DNA from: Nonomuraea jabiensis
GTDB taxonomy: Bacteria > Actinomycetota > Actinomycetes > Streptosporangiales > Streptosporangiaceae
DNA length: 64,000 bases
Assembly (NCBI RefSeq): GCF_014204795.1
Contig: NZ_JACHMB010000001.1
Location: forward strand, 1,364,001 to 1,428,000
Direction: 5' to 3'
A program made the position numbers and the translations under genes. Each line of letters begins with the position of its first letter. Within the stretch, counting starts at the first letter, position 1. Below are positions 25,672 to 35,260 of this stretch, piece after piece. The notes below the pieces were generated by a model. That model was not told where the DNA came from. It was given only the letters and a program-made list of their open reading frames with translations, and did no database searches.

Positions 25672-27276
25672 TCACGCCTCCAAGAGGTGTTGCCTGCCGT
25701 GCCGTACGAACTCCTCCTCGATCCCCTTGACGTCCGAGTCGGTCAGCGGCCGGAGCCCGGAGCCGGACCGCACCCAGACGGGGTCGGCGGTGCGCCAGCC
25801 CTCGCGGGCGAGGACCCGCTTGATGACCTTGTGGGAGGGCGTCTGGGGCAAGTGATCAGAAAGGCGGATATATCGGGGTAAGGACTTTGTGCCCAGATCG
25901 CGCCGAGTCGCCAGGAACGCCGTGAACGCCGCCGGATCGAAGCCCCCCTCCAGCACCAGCGCCGCCATGACCTGGTCGCCCGCCGCCGGGTCGGGCACCG
26001 GGTAGACGGCCGCCTCGACCACCCCCGCGAACTCCCTCAGCGCCGCCTCGATGGGCGCGACCGCCAGGTTCTCGCCGTCCACGCGCAGGCGTTCGGTGCC
26101 GCGTCCCGCGAAGAACACGTAACCGTCCCCGTCCGCGTACGCCAGGTCGCCCGACCAGAACGCGCCGTCCCTGATCCGCTCGGCGTCCGCCTCGGGGTCG
26201 TTGTAGTAGCCGTCGAACAGCCCCAGCCCGCGCACGTTGACCAGCTCGCCGACGGCCTCGTCCGGGTTGAGCAGGCGGCCGTCCTCGATGCGGCCCGGCG
26301 GGCAGGGACGGCCGGTGAAGGGGTCGAGGATCAGGACGCCCTCGGGCAGCCGCCCCAGGCATCCCGGCGGCCCGGACGGGTCGGGGCTGAGCGAGATGGC
26401 CGTCTCCGTGGAGCCGAAGGCGTCGATCACCCGGCACCCGAACCGCTCCCCGAACCTCCTCGTCGCCACCGCGCTGCCCTCGTTCCCGAACGCGATCCTC
26501 AGCGGGTTGTCGGCGTCGTCGGGGCGCTCCGGGGTGGCCAGGACGTAGGAGAGCGCTTTGCCCACGTAGTGCAGGTACGTGCAGCCGTACCGTCTGATGT
26601 CGGGCAGCAGGCCAGACGCCGAGAACCGCCTCCGCAGCGCCAGCGCCGCCCCCGACACCACGGCCGGGGCGTAGGCGGCCATCAGCGCGCCGGAGTGGAA
26701 CAGCGGCATCGAGCAGTACACGACGTCGGACGGGGTGAGCATCGCCCCCAGGCTCAGCCCGGGGACGGCCATCTTGCGCTGCGTGATCCGCACGGCGCGG
26801 GGGCGGCCGGAGGTGCCCGAGGTGAAGATCAGCATCACGAGCTCCTCGGGCGCGGCATCCTCGCCGGACGCGGCGTCCCCGGGCGACCACGAGGCGTCCG
26901 GCAGGGGCAGCGCCTCCACTCCCAGCGCCTCGGACAGCGGCCCGGCCAGCCCCGCGTACGGGGCGTCCGCCAGCAGCAGGTCCACGTCGGTGGCGCGGGC
27001 GTCGCGGATCAGCTCGTCGACCGACCGCGTCGGGTTCAGCGCGACGACCACGTGCCCGGACAGCGCCGCCCCGCCCACGAGGAAGACCAGCTCTGGAACG
27101 TTCTCGCTGAGCACCCCCACGTGCAGTCCGGCGCCGCGCCCGGACAGCCAGGCCCCGGCGGCACGGCAGGCCGCCACGTGCTCGCGCCACGACCACGTCG
27201 TGTCCTCGAACATCAGCCCAGGTCGATCGTCCTCGGCCCGTGCGTGGAGCAGGGCCGCCAGTGTGTTCGCCGCCAT
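25672..27276 (-). CDS. fadD17: FadD17-like steroid-carboxylate CoA ligase
   Basis: 534 residues of the AMP-forming acyl-CoA synthetase superfamily. The P-loop MLIFTSGTSGRPRAVRIT, motif DAFGSTETAISLS, SGDLAYADGDGYVFFAGR and the C-terminal PSHKVIKRVL lysine region are present. Segments such as RRYGCTYLHYVGKALSYVLA and PDDADNPLRIAFGNEG are close to remembered mycobacterial FadD17, which activates five-carbon side-chain steroid acids. First gene of the minus-strand operon; an imperfect KstR box lies 42 bp upstream of its ATG. Confidence 0.88.
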   Translation of the reverse strand: MAANTLAALLHARAEDDRPGLMFEDTTWSWREHVAACRAAGAWLSGRGAGLHVGVLSENVPELVFLVGGAALSGHVVVALNPTRSVDELIRDARATDVDLLLADAPYAGLAGPLSEALGVEALPLPDASWSPGDAASGEDAAPEELVMLIFTSGTSGRPRAVRITQRKMAVPGLSLGAMLTPSDVVYCSMPLFHSGALMAAYAPAVVSGAALALRRRFSASGLLPDIRRYGCTYLHYVGKALSYVLATPERPDDADNPLRIAFGNEGSAVATRRFGERFGCRVIDAFGSTETAISLSPDPSGPPGCLGRLPEGVLILDPFTGRPCPPGRIEDGRLLNPDEAVGELVNVRGLGLFDGYYNDPEADAERIRDGAFWSGDLAYADGDGYVFFAGRGTERLRVDGENLAVAPIEAALREFAGVVEAAVYPVPDPAAGDQVMAALVLEGGFDPAAFTAFLATRRDLGTKSLPRYIRLSDHLPQTPSHKVIKRVLAREGWRTADPVWVRSGSGLRPLTDSDVKGIEEEFVRHGRQHLLEA

Positions 27277-27317
27277 CCGGAGCCTCCACCAAGCGCTCGG
27301 TCAGCCGACTCGCAAAC

Positions 27318-27331
27318 TAGAACAGATTCTA
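27318..27331. promoter_or_regulatory. KstR-type operator before fadD17
   Basis: TAGAACAGATTCTA fits the KstR consensus TnnAACnnGTTnnA except for one base (ATT for GTT) and is a near-perfect palindrome (TAGAA...TTCTA). It lies between the divergent fadD17 and kstR genes. Confidence 0.65.
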
Positions 27332-27452
27332 ATATCTGTCCAGTGCCCACCTATCCCGATAAGTCGCGACATACGGCTGTAACGCCACAGACATGGGGCT
27401 ATAGGGCTTCTTTGTTGACCCGCGAGTAACAAGCCGCGTCGTGAAGAAATCA

Positions 27453-27466
27453 GATAACGTGTTCTT
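27453..27466. promoter_or_regulatory. KstR-type operator before kstR (core only)
   Basis: GATAACGTGTTCTT carries the AAC-GT-GTT core with imperfect outer positions. It lies 45 bp upstream of the proposed kstR start, as expected for autoregulation. Confidence 0.55.
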
Positions 27467-27511
27467 ATGCGTACCACGCACGCCGCGCCCTCCAGTGACA
27501 CAGAGGGAACC

Positions 27512-28108
27512 ATGGAGAGCCACCCCACGCCGGGCACGCACAGCGTCCGTACGCGTAGCCAGCACCAACGCCGCAAGCGCATCGTCCAGGCCGCCGCCGC
27601 GCTGGCCTCGCGCGGCGGGGTCGAAGCCATGCAGATGCGCACGGTGGCCGAGCGCGCGGGCGTGGCGCTTGGCACGCTCTATCGCTACTTCCCGTCCAAG
27701 ATGGACCTGGTGGTGGCGGTGGTGGGCGAGGAGATCGACCTCCTGGAGAGCAGCATCGAGCGGCGTCCGCCGGGGGCCACCACCCCGTCGAGCCGCGCGG
27801 TGGACGTGCTCATGCGGGCGACCCGCGGGCTGATGCGCGAGCCGGAGCTGGCCGACGCGCTCATCCGCTCGCTGATCATGGCGGAGGTGCAGACGCCGTT
27901 CGGGGAGCGCATCACGGGGCTGCTGCTGCGGGTCTCGGCCGGCGGCCTGACCCTCGAGGACGCCACCGAGGAGCAGGCCGACCTCGCGGGGTCGCTGGCC
28001 AGCGTGTGGGTGCAGGAACTCCTCGAGATGCTCCGCGGCCGCCGCACCTATGATCAGATCCAGCGTCGTATCGAGACCGCCGCCGGCAGGTTGCTCGCCG
28101 ATATATAA
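27512..28108 (+). CDS. kstR: KstR-like TetR-family repressor of steroid catabolism
   Basis: 198 residues from ATG 27512, which has GAGGGAACC upstream; ATG 27467 has no ribosome site and overlaps an operator. The N-terminal HTH (RRKRIVQAAAALASRGGVEA, MQMRTVAERAGVALGTLYRY, FPSK) closely follows mycobacterial KstR, as does the length (199). The C-terminal ligand domain (EPELADALIRSLIMAEVQTPF) is KstR-like. KstR represses cholesterol genes until a steroid acyl-CoA binds. Divergence from the fadD17-chs-ltp2 operon and the nearby operator sites support this. Confidence 0.88.
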   Translation: MESHPTPGTHSVRTRSQHQRRKRIVQAAAALASRGGVEAMQMRTVAERAGVALGTLYRYFPSKMDLVVAVVGEEIDLLESSIERRPPGATTPSSRAVDVLMRATRGLMREPELADALIRSLIMAEVQTPFGERITGLLLRVSAGGLTLEDATEEQADLAGSLASVWVQELLEMLRGRRTYDQIQRRIETAAGRLLADI

Positions 28109-28241
28109 CCCCATATTTTACGGCGGAGCACGGGCAGGCCACCCGCCGCACTCCGGCTGAGGGCCCTCCAGGAAACGGTCGCTGACCCTTCAGTGGCGCG
28201 CCGCCGTTACGGCGCGCACAGTGGGCCGCCTAAGTGGTGCC

Positions 28242-28317
28242 CGGTGGGCCGATCACCTCCCGCGCCCCGGTGGGCCCATCACCTCATGCGTCCCGGTGGG
28301 CCGGTCACCCCATGTGG
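28242..28317 (+). repeat. 26-bp tandem repeat, about three copies
   Basis: Units CGGTGGGCC-N-ATCACCTC start at 28242, 28268 and 28294 with exact 26-bp period. The last copy runs into the end of the AraC-type gene. The surrounding 28109-28304 gap between the convergent kstR and AraC genes holds no other feature. Confidence 0.8.
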
Positions 28318-29264
28318 AACGTGCGTCGATACGCGTGCGGCGAGACCCCCACCGCCGCCTGCAGGTGCTGCCTGAACGAGGCTGCCGTCCCGAAGCCGGC
28401 GCGGTCCGCGATGCGGTCCACCGGCAGGTCGGTGCTCTCCAGCAGGTGCCTGGCCAGCGCGATCCGCTGCTGCGTCAGCCACTGCCCGGGGCTCAGCCCC
28501 ACCTCCTGCCGGAAATGCCGGGTGAACGTGCGCCTGCTCATCCCCGCATGATCGGCCAGGTCGTCCAGCCGGAGCGGCGTGCCCAGCCGTTCCATGGCCC
28601 AGGCCCTGGTGGGGGCGGTGCCGACGCTGGACTGCTCGGGCACCGGGTGCTCGACGTACTGCGCCTGGCCGCCGTCCCGCCACGGCGGCACCACGCACGC
28701 CCTGGCCACCTGGTTGGCGATCCGGCTGCCGTGGTCGCGGCGGACGAGGTGGAGGCAGAGGTCCACCCCGGCCGCGGCGCCGGCCGAGGTGAGCACGTCG
28801 CCGTCGTCCACGAACAGCACGTCCGCGTCCAGCCGCACCTTCGGGAACGCGGCGGCGAACCGCTCGGCGTGCCGCCAGTGCGTGGTCGCCGGGCGGCCGT
28901 CGAGCAGTCCGGCCGCCGCCAGCACGTACGTGCCGATGCAGATGGAGACGATCCGGGTGCCGGGGCGGATCCCGGCCAGCGCCGCGGCCAGCCCGGCGGG
29001 CAGCGAGTCCGGGCCCGTGAGTCCGGCGTACCACTCGGCGGCGGGCACCACCACCGTGTCGGCGCCGGCCAGCACGCTCGCGTCGTGCTCGACGGCGATG
29101 GAGTAGTCGGCGGCCGTGGCGACGGGGCGGCCGTCGACCGTGCAGGTGACCACGTCGTAGAGCGGCTCGCCACCTGGCCCCTGAGCGGCGAGGAAGATCC
29201 TGGACGGCACGCTCAGCTCGAACGGGATGACCCCGTCGGCGGCGAGTACGGCGACGCGATGCAT
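28305..29264 (-). CDS. GlxA/FtrA-type AraC regulator with DJ-1/PfpI domain
   Basis: 319 residues from ATG 29264. The N-terminal two thirds form a class I glutamine amidotransferase-like domain (VAVLAADGVIPFELSVPSRI, RIVSICIGTYVLAAAGLLDG, ATTHWRHAERFA) in which the nucleophile-elbow Cys (SICIG) is kept. The C-terminal AraC domain has both HTH motifs (GMSRRTFTRHFRQEVGLSPG, AGFGTAASFRQHLQAAVG). An apparent upstream extension is antisense to the oxidoreductase gene and is rejected. Divergent from that oxidoreductase (73 bp apart), which it may regulate. Confidence 0.9.
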   Translation of the reverse strand: MHRVAVLAADGVIPFELSVPSRIFLAAQGPGGEPLYDVVTCTVDGRPVATAADYSIAVEHDASVLAGADTVVVPAAEWYAGLTGPDSLPAGLAAALAGIRPGTRIVSICIGTYVLAAAGLLDGRPATTHWRHAERFAAAFPKVRLDADVLFVDDGDVLTSAGAAAGVDLCLHLVRRDHGSRIANQVARACVVPPWRDGGQAQYVEHPVPEQSSVGTAPTRAWAMERLGTPLRLDDLADHAGMSRRTFTRHFRQEVGLSPGQWLTQQRIALARHLLESTDLPVDRIADRAGFGTAASFRQHLQAAVGVSPHAYRRTFHMG

Positions 29265-29336
29265 GGCCCGATTTTTACACATCATGACCTTTGGGCCACT
29301 CGCGGGCCCGGCCCCGTAACCAGCAGGCTGGGTCTC

Positions 29337-30284
29337 ATGAAGATGAAAGCGATCAGGCAGGACGTCCTCGGCGGCCCTGAGGTTCTGAAGTTGGTCGAGG
29401 TCGAGCGGCCGGTCCCCGGCCCGACCGAGGTGCTGGTGCGGGTGGAGGCGGCCGGGCTGAACCCGACCGACTGGAAGACCCGCGCGGGCGGCGGCTTCCT
29501 GCGTGACGAGCTGCCGTTCGTGCTCGGCTACGACGTCTCGGGAGTGGTCGAGGACTCGGGCATCGGGCAGGCGCTCTACAAGCCGGGCGACGAGGTGTTC
29601 GGCATGCTCAAGTATCCGGACGCGCACGGCGCCTTCGCCGAGTACGTCACCGCGCCGTCCCGCCACTTCGTGCGCAAGCCCGCCACCGTCGACCACGTCC
29701 AGGCGGCCGGGATCCCGCTCGCGGGGCTGACCGCGTACCAGGCTCTGGTGGACGTCGCCGGACTGAAGGGCGGCCAGCGCGTGCTCATTCACGCCGCCGC
29801 GGGAGGGGTGGGGCACCTGGCGGTGCAGATCGCCAAGGCGCGCGGCGCGTACGTGATCGGGACGGCCAGCGCGGCCAAGCACGAGTTCCTGCGCGGTCTG
29901 GGCGCCGACGAGCTGGTCGACTACCGGAGCGAGGACTTCGCCGAGGTCGTGCGGGACGTGGACGTGGTGCTCGAGACCATCGGCGGCGACTACGGGTTGC
30001 GCTCGCTGCGTACCCTGCGCAAGGGCGGCACGATCGTGTCGCTGGTGCTCAGGGATCTCAGCCCGGACCTGCACCGGCAGGCCGCCGAGCTGGGCATCCG
30101 CTCGGAGGGCATGCTGGTGGAGCCCGACCACGCCGCGATGCGCGCGCTCGCGGCCCTGGTCGAGGCGGGGAGGCTGCGCGTGGAGATCGCCGCCGCCCTG
30201 CCGCTGGCGGAGGCCGCCAAGGCGCACGAGCTCGGCGAGACGAACCGGGTCACCGGCAAGATCGTCCTTACTGTGCCCCATTGA
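29337..30284 (+). CDS. Quinone-oxidoreductase-like NADP-dependent MDR protein
   Basis: 315 residues. A GroES-like N-terminal domain (GGPEVLKLVEVERPVPGPTE, AAGLNPTDWKTRAG) and a Rossmann domain with the nucleotide loop HAAAGGVGHLAVQIAK. It has no catalytic or structural zinc cysteines, so it belongs to the zinc-independent quinone reductase/enoyl reductase group of the MDR superfamily. Likely an NADPH-dependent reductase of quinones or enals. It is divergent from the GlxA-type regulator and is followed after 91 bp by the sigma factor. Confidence 0.87.
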   Translation: MKMKAIRQDVLGGPEVLKLVEVERPVPGPTEVLVRVEAAGLNPTDWKTRAGGGFLRDELPFVLGYDVSGVVEDSGIGQALYKPGDEVFGMLKYPDAHGAFAEYVTAPSRHFVRKPATVDHVQAAGIPLAGLTAYQALVDVAGLKGGQRVLIHAAAGGVGHLAVQIAKARGAYVIGTASAAKHEFLRGLGADELVDYRSEDFAEVVRDVDVVLETIGGDYGLRSLRTLRKGGTIVSLVLRDLSPDLHRQAAELGIRSEGMLVEPDHAAMRALAALVEAGRLRVEIAAALPLAEAAKAHELGETNRVTGKIVLTVPH

Positions 30285-30375
30285 TTCATGGTCATTTCTT
30301 TGACTCCGTAAAAGGTTCGCCTTAATCGCGGCCAAAACTCGCCGTTATGTCAGTGGCGACGTCTATACAGGAGAC

Positions 30376-31362
30376 ATGACCGACAAGCCGACGAACGAGG
30401 AGTTCCTCCGACAGGCTGACCCGATGCGGCGCGAGCTGCTGGCGCACTGCTACCGGATGATGGGCTCGGTGCACGACGCCGAGGACCTCGTCCAGGAGAC
30501 GTACCTGCGCGCGTGGCGGGCCTATGAGGGCTTCGAGGGGCGCTCCTCGTTGCGCACGTGGCTCTACCGCATCGCCACCAGCGCCTGCCTGACCGCGCTC
30601 GACAGCCGGAGCAGGCGGCCGCTGCCCACCGGGCTCGGTGCCCCCAGCACCGAGCCGACCGCTCCCCTGGTGTCGGACCACGAGGTGCCGTGGCTGGAGC
30701 CCGTGCCCGACGCCCTGGCGGGCGTCGGCGGCGACGACCCCGCCGCGATCGTGGCCGGCCGCGAGAGCATCAGGCTCGCCCTGATCGCCGCGCTGCAGCA
30801 CCTGCCGCCGCGGCAGCGGGCGGTGCTGGTGCTGCGTGACGTGCTCAAGTGGAAGGCCGCCGAGGTGGCCGAGGCGCTGGAGACGTCCACCGCGGCCGTC
30901 AACAGCATCCTCCAGCGGGCCCGCGCCCAGCTCAACGAGGTGCAGCCGAGCCTCGACGACCCGGTCGAGCCGCTCACGGCCGAGCAGCGGGCCCAGCTCG
31001 ACCGCTATGTGGCGGCGTTCGAGAACTATGACGTCGACAGCCTGGTCCACCTGTTCACCAAGGACGCGGTCTGGGAGATGCCGCCGTTCGTCGGCTGGTA
31101 CCAGGGGCCCGAGGCGATCATGGAGCTCACCAGGACGCAGTGCCCGGCCGAGGGTCCCGGCGACCTCAAGCTGGTCCCGATCGCCGCCAACGGGCAGCCG
31201 GCGTTCGCGGTGTACCACCGCCAGAACGGCGTCTACGGGCAGTTCGCCATCATGGTGCTGACGTTCGCCGGGGAGCAGGTCAGGCACGTCGGCATGTTCT
31301 TCGAGGAGAGCCTGTTCGAGACGTTCGGGCTGCCGTCGACGCTGGAGGGTTCCACGACAAAG

Positions 31363-31365
<3 letters not shown>
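30376..31365 (+). CDS. ECF sigma factor with C-terminal NTF2/SnoaL-like domain (SigG/ECF56-like)
   Basis: 329 residues. Sigma region 2 (RRELLAHCYRMMGSVHDAEDL, TYLRAWRAYEGFEGRSSLRT) and region 4 (LPPRQRAVLVLRDVLKWKAAEV, SILQRARAQL) are followed by about 130 residues with an NTF2-like fold (YVAAFENYDVDSLVHLFTKDA, MPPFVGWYQGPEAI). Such C-terminal extensions replace separate anti-sigma factors in SigG/SigJ-type groups and may sense a ligand. Its TAG stop overlaps the KstR box of fadA5. A link to steroid metabolism is suggested only by position. Confidence 0.88.
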
Positions 31366-32523
<1,158 letters not shown>

Positions 32524-32562
32524 GCCGGTGATCGCGATACTCATCACCCGATCGGGGGGCGC

Positions 32563-33582
32563 ATGAAGAGCAGACGCAGGCCGTACGCGGAGCAGCGGCC
32601 GCAGGATCTCGGCGGCGGGGTGTGGAGCGTGCCGGTGCCCATCCCGGGCAACCCGCTCGGCTACACGCTCGTCTACGCCATCGAGTCCCCCAAGGGGCCG
32701 GTGCTGGTCGACGCCGGGTGGAACCATCCGGACGCCTGGGACGCGCTCAGCGGCGGCCTCGCCGCGCTCGGGATCGACGTGAGCACGGTGAGCGGGGTGG
32801 TCGTCACCCATTTCCATCCCGACCACGCCGGGCTCGCTGGGCAGGTCAAGGAGGCGTCCGGCGGCTGGATCGCGATGCACGAGGACGACGCGGCGCTGGT
32901 CAGGCTCATGCATGACTACGCGGCCGAGGAGCACGAGAGCTTCCAGTCCGACATGCTCAGGCGGGCCGGGGCCGATCCGGGCGAGGTGCGGCAGGCGGTG
33001 AGCCGCCCGACGCCGCCGGCGCTGCCCGACCGCCGGTTACGTGACGGGGACCTGGTGGACCTGCCCGGACGCAAGCTGCGGGCCGTCCACACGCCCGGCC
33101 ACACGCCGGGTCACATCTGCCTGCATCTGGAGGACGCCGACCGGCTGTTCACCGGCGACCACGTCCTCCCCGACATCACCCCCCACGTCGGGATTTATCC
33201 GTATGACCGGGACGATGTCGATCCATTGGGCGATTTCTTGGACTCCTTGGACCGGGTCGCCGAGCTGGGGCCCCTGGACGCCTTGCCCGCACACGAATGG
33301 ATATTTCCTGATGTGGCCGCGCGAGCCGTCGAGATCCGCCACCATCACGATGAGAAGCTCGTACGGCTGCGCGCCCTCCTGGCCCAGCGGCCGGAACCGC
33401 TGACCATCTGGGAGGTCGCCGCGATGATGACGTGGAACAGGCCCTGGGACGACCTGTCCCCGGTGCTGAGAGGCATGGCGGCAGGGGAGGCCGCAGCGCA
33501 TCTGCGCGCTCTGGAGGCCAGGGGCGAAGTTCGCCGGGTCCCCGGTGTCGATCCGGTCCGCTTCCAGGCTCTAGACTCCTAG
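32563..33582 (+). CDS. MBL-fold metallo-hydrolase
   Basis: 339 residues. The metal motif HxHxDH appears as VVTHFHPDHAGLAGQ, with further ligands in HTPGHTPGHICLHLED and FTGDHVLPDITPH. A C-terminal helical region (PLTIWEVAAMMTWNRPWDDL) resembles the winged-helix tail of the LACTB2/glyoxalase-II-like group. It probably hydrolyses a thioester or lactone. It starts 39 bp after fadA5 and may be co-transcribed with it, which would place it in the steroid regulon as an acyl-CoA thioesterase; that is inference. Confidence 0.87.
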   Translation: MKSRRRPYAEQRPQDLGGGVWSVPVPIPGNPLGYTLVYAIESPKGPVLVDAGWNHPDAWDALSGGLAALGIDVSTVSGVVVTHFHPDHAGLAGQVKEASGGWIAMHEDDAALVRLMHDYAAEEHESFQSDMLRRAGADPGEVRQAVSRPTPPALPDRRLRDGDLVDLPGRKLRAVHTPGHTPGHICLHLEDADRLFTGDHVLPDITPHVGIYPYDRDDVDPLGDFLDSLDRVAELGPLDALPAHEWIFPDVAARAVEIRHHHDEKLVRLRALLAQRPEPLTIWEVAAMMTWNRPWDDLSPVLRGMAAGEAAAHLRALEARGEVRRVPGVDPVRFQALDS

Positions 33583-33597
33583 ACATCCGATGTCTAG
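33579..33597. promoter_or_regulatory. GntR autoregulatory operator (19-bp perfect palindrome)
   Basis: CTAGACATC-C-GATGTCTAG lies directly before the proposed GTG start of the GntR gene. Its core ACATC-N-GATGT recurs before the sugar-acid operon at 45.75 kb. Confidence 0.75.
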
Positions 33598-33607
33598 GGA
33601 GCGAAGC

Positions 33608-34288
33608 GTGGCGGTCACCGACGCGGCCATCGACAAGATCAAACAGATGATCCTCTCGGGCGAGCTGGCCCCCGGCGACCGGCTGCCCAAGGAGGCCGAC
33701 CTCGCCGAACGGCTCGGCCTGTCACGCAACTCGTTGCGCGAGGCCGTGCGGGCCCTGTCCCTGATCAACGTGCTCGACGTGCGCCAGGGCGACGGCACGT
33801 ACGTGACCAGCCTGGAGCCGCGCCTGCTCCTGGACACCATGTCGTTCGTGCTCGACCTGCACCGCGACGACACGGTGATCCAGTTCTTCGAGGTCAGGCG
33901 CATCCTGGAGCCGGCCGCGACGGCGATGGCGACGGAGCTGATGACCGACGCCGACGTCGAGGAGCTGCGCGTGATCCTGGAGTCCCTGCCCGCCGAGCCG
34001 ACGGTCGAGGAGCTGGTGGCCAACGACCTCCAGTTCCACCAGCGGATCGCGCGGGGTTCGGGGAACAGCGTGCTCTGCTCGTTCATCGAGAGCCTGTCAG
34101 GTCCGACCACTCGGGCCAGGATCTGGCGCGGGCTCACCCAGGAGGGGGCGATGCAGAAGACGCGGGAGCAGCACACCGCGATCTACGAGGCCATCGCCGC
34201 CCGCCAGGCCGACGTGGCCCGGTCCTGGGCGACCGTGCACGTGGCGGGCGTGGAGTCGTGGCTGCGCAAGGCGCTCGACCTCGACTGA
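33608..34288 (+). CDS. GntR-family regulator, FadR/FCD subgroup
   Basis: 226 residues. GTG 33608 with AGGGAGCGAAGC upstream is preferred; ATG 33590 lies inside the operator palindrome. The winged HTH (IDKIKQMILSGELAPGDRLP, EADLAERLGLSRNSLREAVR) is followed by an FCD helical domain (FFEVRRILEPAATAMATELM, FHQRIARGSGNSVL, HTAIYEAIAARQADVA) with metal-binding Asp/His positions typical for regulators of sugar acids. The shared operator motif points to the L-fucose-type operon at 38.3-45.7 kb as its target. Confidence 0.88.
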   Translation: MAVTDAAIDKIKQMILSGELAPGDRLPKEADLAERLGLSRNSLREAVRALSLINVLDVRQGDGTYVTSLEPRLLLDTMSFVLDLHRDDTVIQFFEVRRILEPAATAMATELMTDADVEELRVILESLPAEPTVEELVANDLQFHQRIARGSGNSVLCSFIESLSGPTTRARIWRGLTQEGAMQKTREQHTAIYEAIAARQADVARSWATVHVAGVESWLRKALDLD

Positions 34289-34293
34289 GCGCG

Positions 34294-35016
34294 CTACCAG
34301 GGGTTGGTGCCGCCCTGCTCGCTGAGGAAGACGCCGGTCCGGGCGTCGGGCAGGGTGGCCTGGCGGGCCACGTGCTCGCCGCCCTCGCCGGCGGTCAGCG
34401 TCCCGATGAAGCCGTTGAGGTCGGTGGCGCAGAAGCCGGGCGCGACCGCGTAGACCTTGATCGGCGTGTCGCGCAGCTCCTCGGCGTAGATCAGGGTGAC
34501 GGCGTTCAGCGCGGCCTTGGAGGAGTTGTAGCCGAGCAGGGTCGCGTACGGGCGCCACTCGGACTCCTGGTCGGCCAGGAACGCGAACGTGCCCAGGCCG
34601 CTGGAGACGTTCACCACGCGGCCGGCCTCCGACCTGCGCAGGAGCGGGAGCATGGCGTTGGTCACGGCGACGACGCCGATCACGTTCGTCTCGTAGACCT
34701 CGCGCAGGTCGGCGACCGGGAGCCGGCTCGGCGTGCGCTCCTGGTCGCGGCTGATCGCGGCGTTGTTGATCAGCAGGTCCAGCCGGCCGAACTCGCGCTC
34801 GACGTGAGCGGCGGCCGCCTCCACGGTGTCCTGGTCGGTGACGTCCAGGCGGACGAACCGGGCGTCGAGCCCCTCCGCCGCCAGTTCCCCGGCGGCCTTC
34901 TTGCCACGCTCGGGGTCGCGGGCACCAACAAAGACGACATATCCGGACTTGGCCAGTACGCGGGCGGTGGCGTACCCGATGCCCTTGTTGGCACCGGTGA
35001 TGAGTGCGATGTTCAT
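34294..35016 (-). CDS. Short-chain dehydrogenase/reductase (SDR)
   Basis: 240 residues from ATG 35016 (ribosome site GAGGG). The NADP-binding TGANKGIGYATARVLAKSG, the NNA motif (LLINNAAIS), the catalytic Ser (VNVSSGLGTFAF) and YxxxK (YNSSKAALNAV) are all present. Similar to carbonyl reductase-like SDRs. In related genomes such an SDR stands divergent to an MmyB-type HTH regulator; here a TnpB element separates it from that regulator (36528). Confidence 0.9.
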   Translation of the reverse strand: MNIALITGANKGIGYATARVLAKSGYVVFVGARDPERGKKAAGELAAEGLDARFVRLDVTDQDTVEAAAAHVEREFGRLDLLINNAAISRDQERTPSRLPVADLREVYETNVIGVVAVTNAMLPLLRRSEAGRVVNVSSGLGTFAFLADQESEWRPYATLLGYNSSKAALNAVTLIYAEELRDTPIKVYAVAPGFCATDLNGFIGTLTAGEGGEHVARQATLPDARTGVFLSEQGGTNPW

Positions 35017-35118
35017 GCCCTCAAGGCTGAGCGGGGCCGCGCACGGACGGGAGAGACCCGCTGAGGCCCGGATCGACGGTCCCTGGTTACGGCGGCGCGG
35101 ACCAGGCATCCTGAGGCC

Positions 35119-35260
35119 GTGACTCCTCCGCTCCCTGAAGGGAGCGGCTTCTCGCTAAGCCGCTTGCGTAGCCTCGCGAAGGGCAAGCCCTGCCCTCAAG
35201 ATGTTGATCGCCGCGTTCACGTCGGCGTGTGCCTCGTGCCCGCACGCCGTACATCGGAAA
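35119..35260 (-). ncRNA. Putative omega (guide) RNA at the tnpB 3' end
   Basis: TnpB elements produce a guide-scaffold RNA from the 3' end of tnpB into the right terminus. Here the stop codon is followed within 10 nt by a stable 9-bp hairpin and the terminal GGAGGAGTCAC. The guide would begin at 35118 and run left into the flank (GGCCTCAGGATGCC on the minus strand). The 5' limit is a guess. Confidence 0.45.

Noticed and set aside
27467..27511. Upstream ATG for kstR adding 15 residues
   Set aside because: No ribosome site and it abuts the KstR core; ATG 27512 has GAGGGAACC and gives the family length.
28305..30335. 676-residue version of the GlxA-type regulator
   Set aside because: The N-terminal 357 residues are antisense to the oxidoreductase gene; the regulator's domain begins at ATG 29264.
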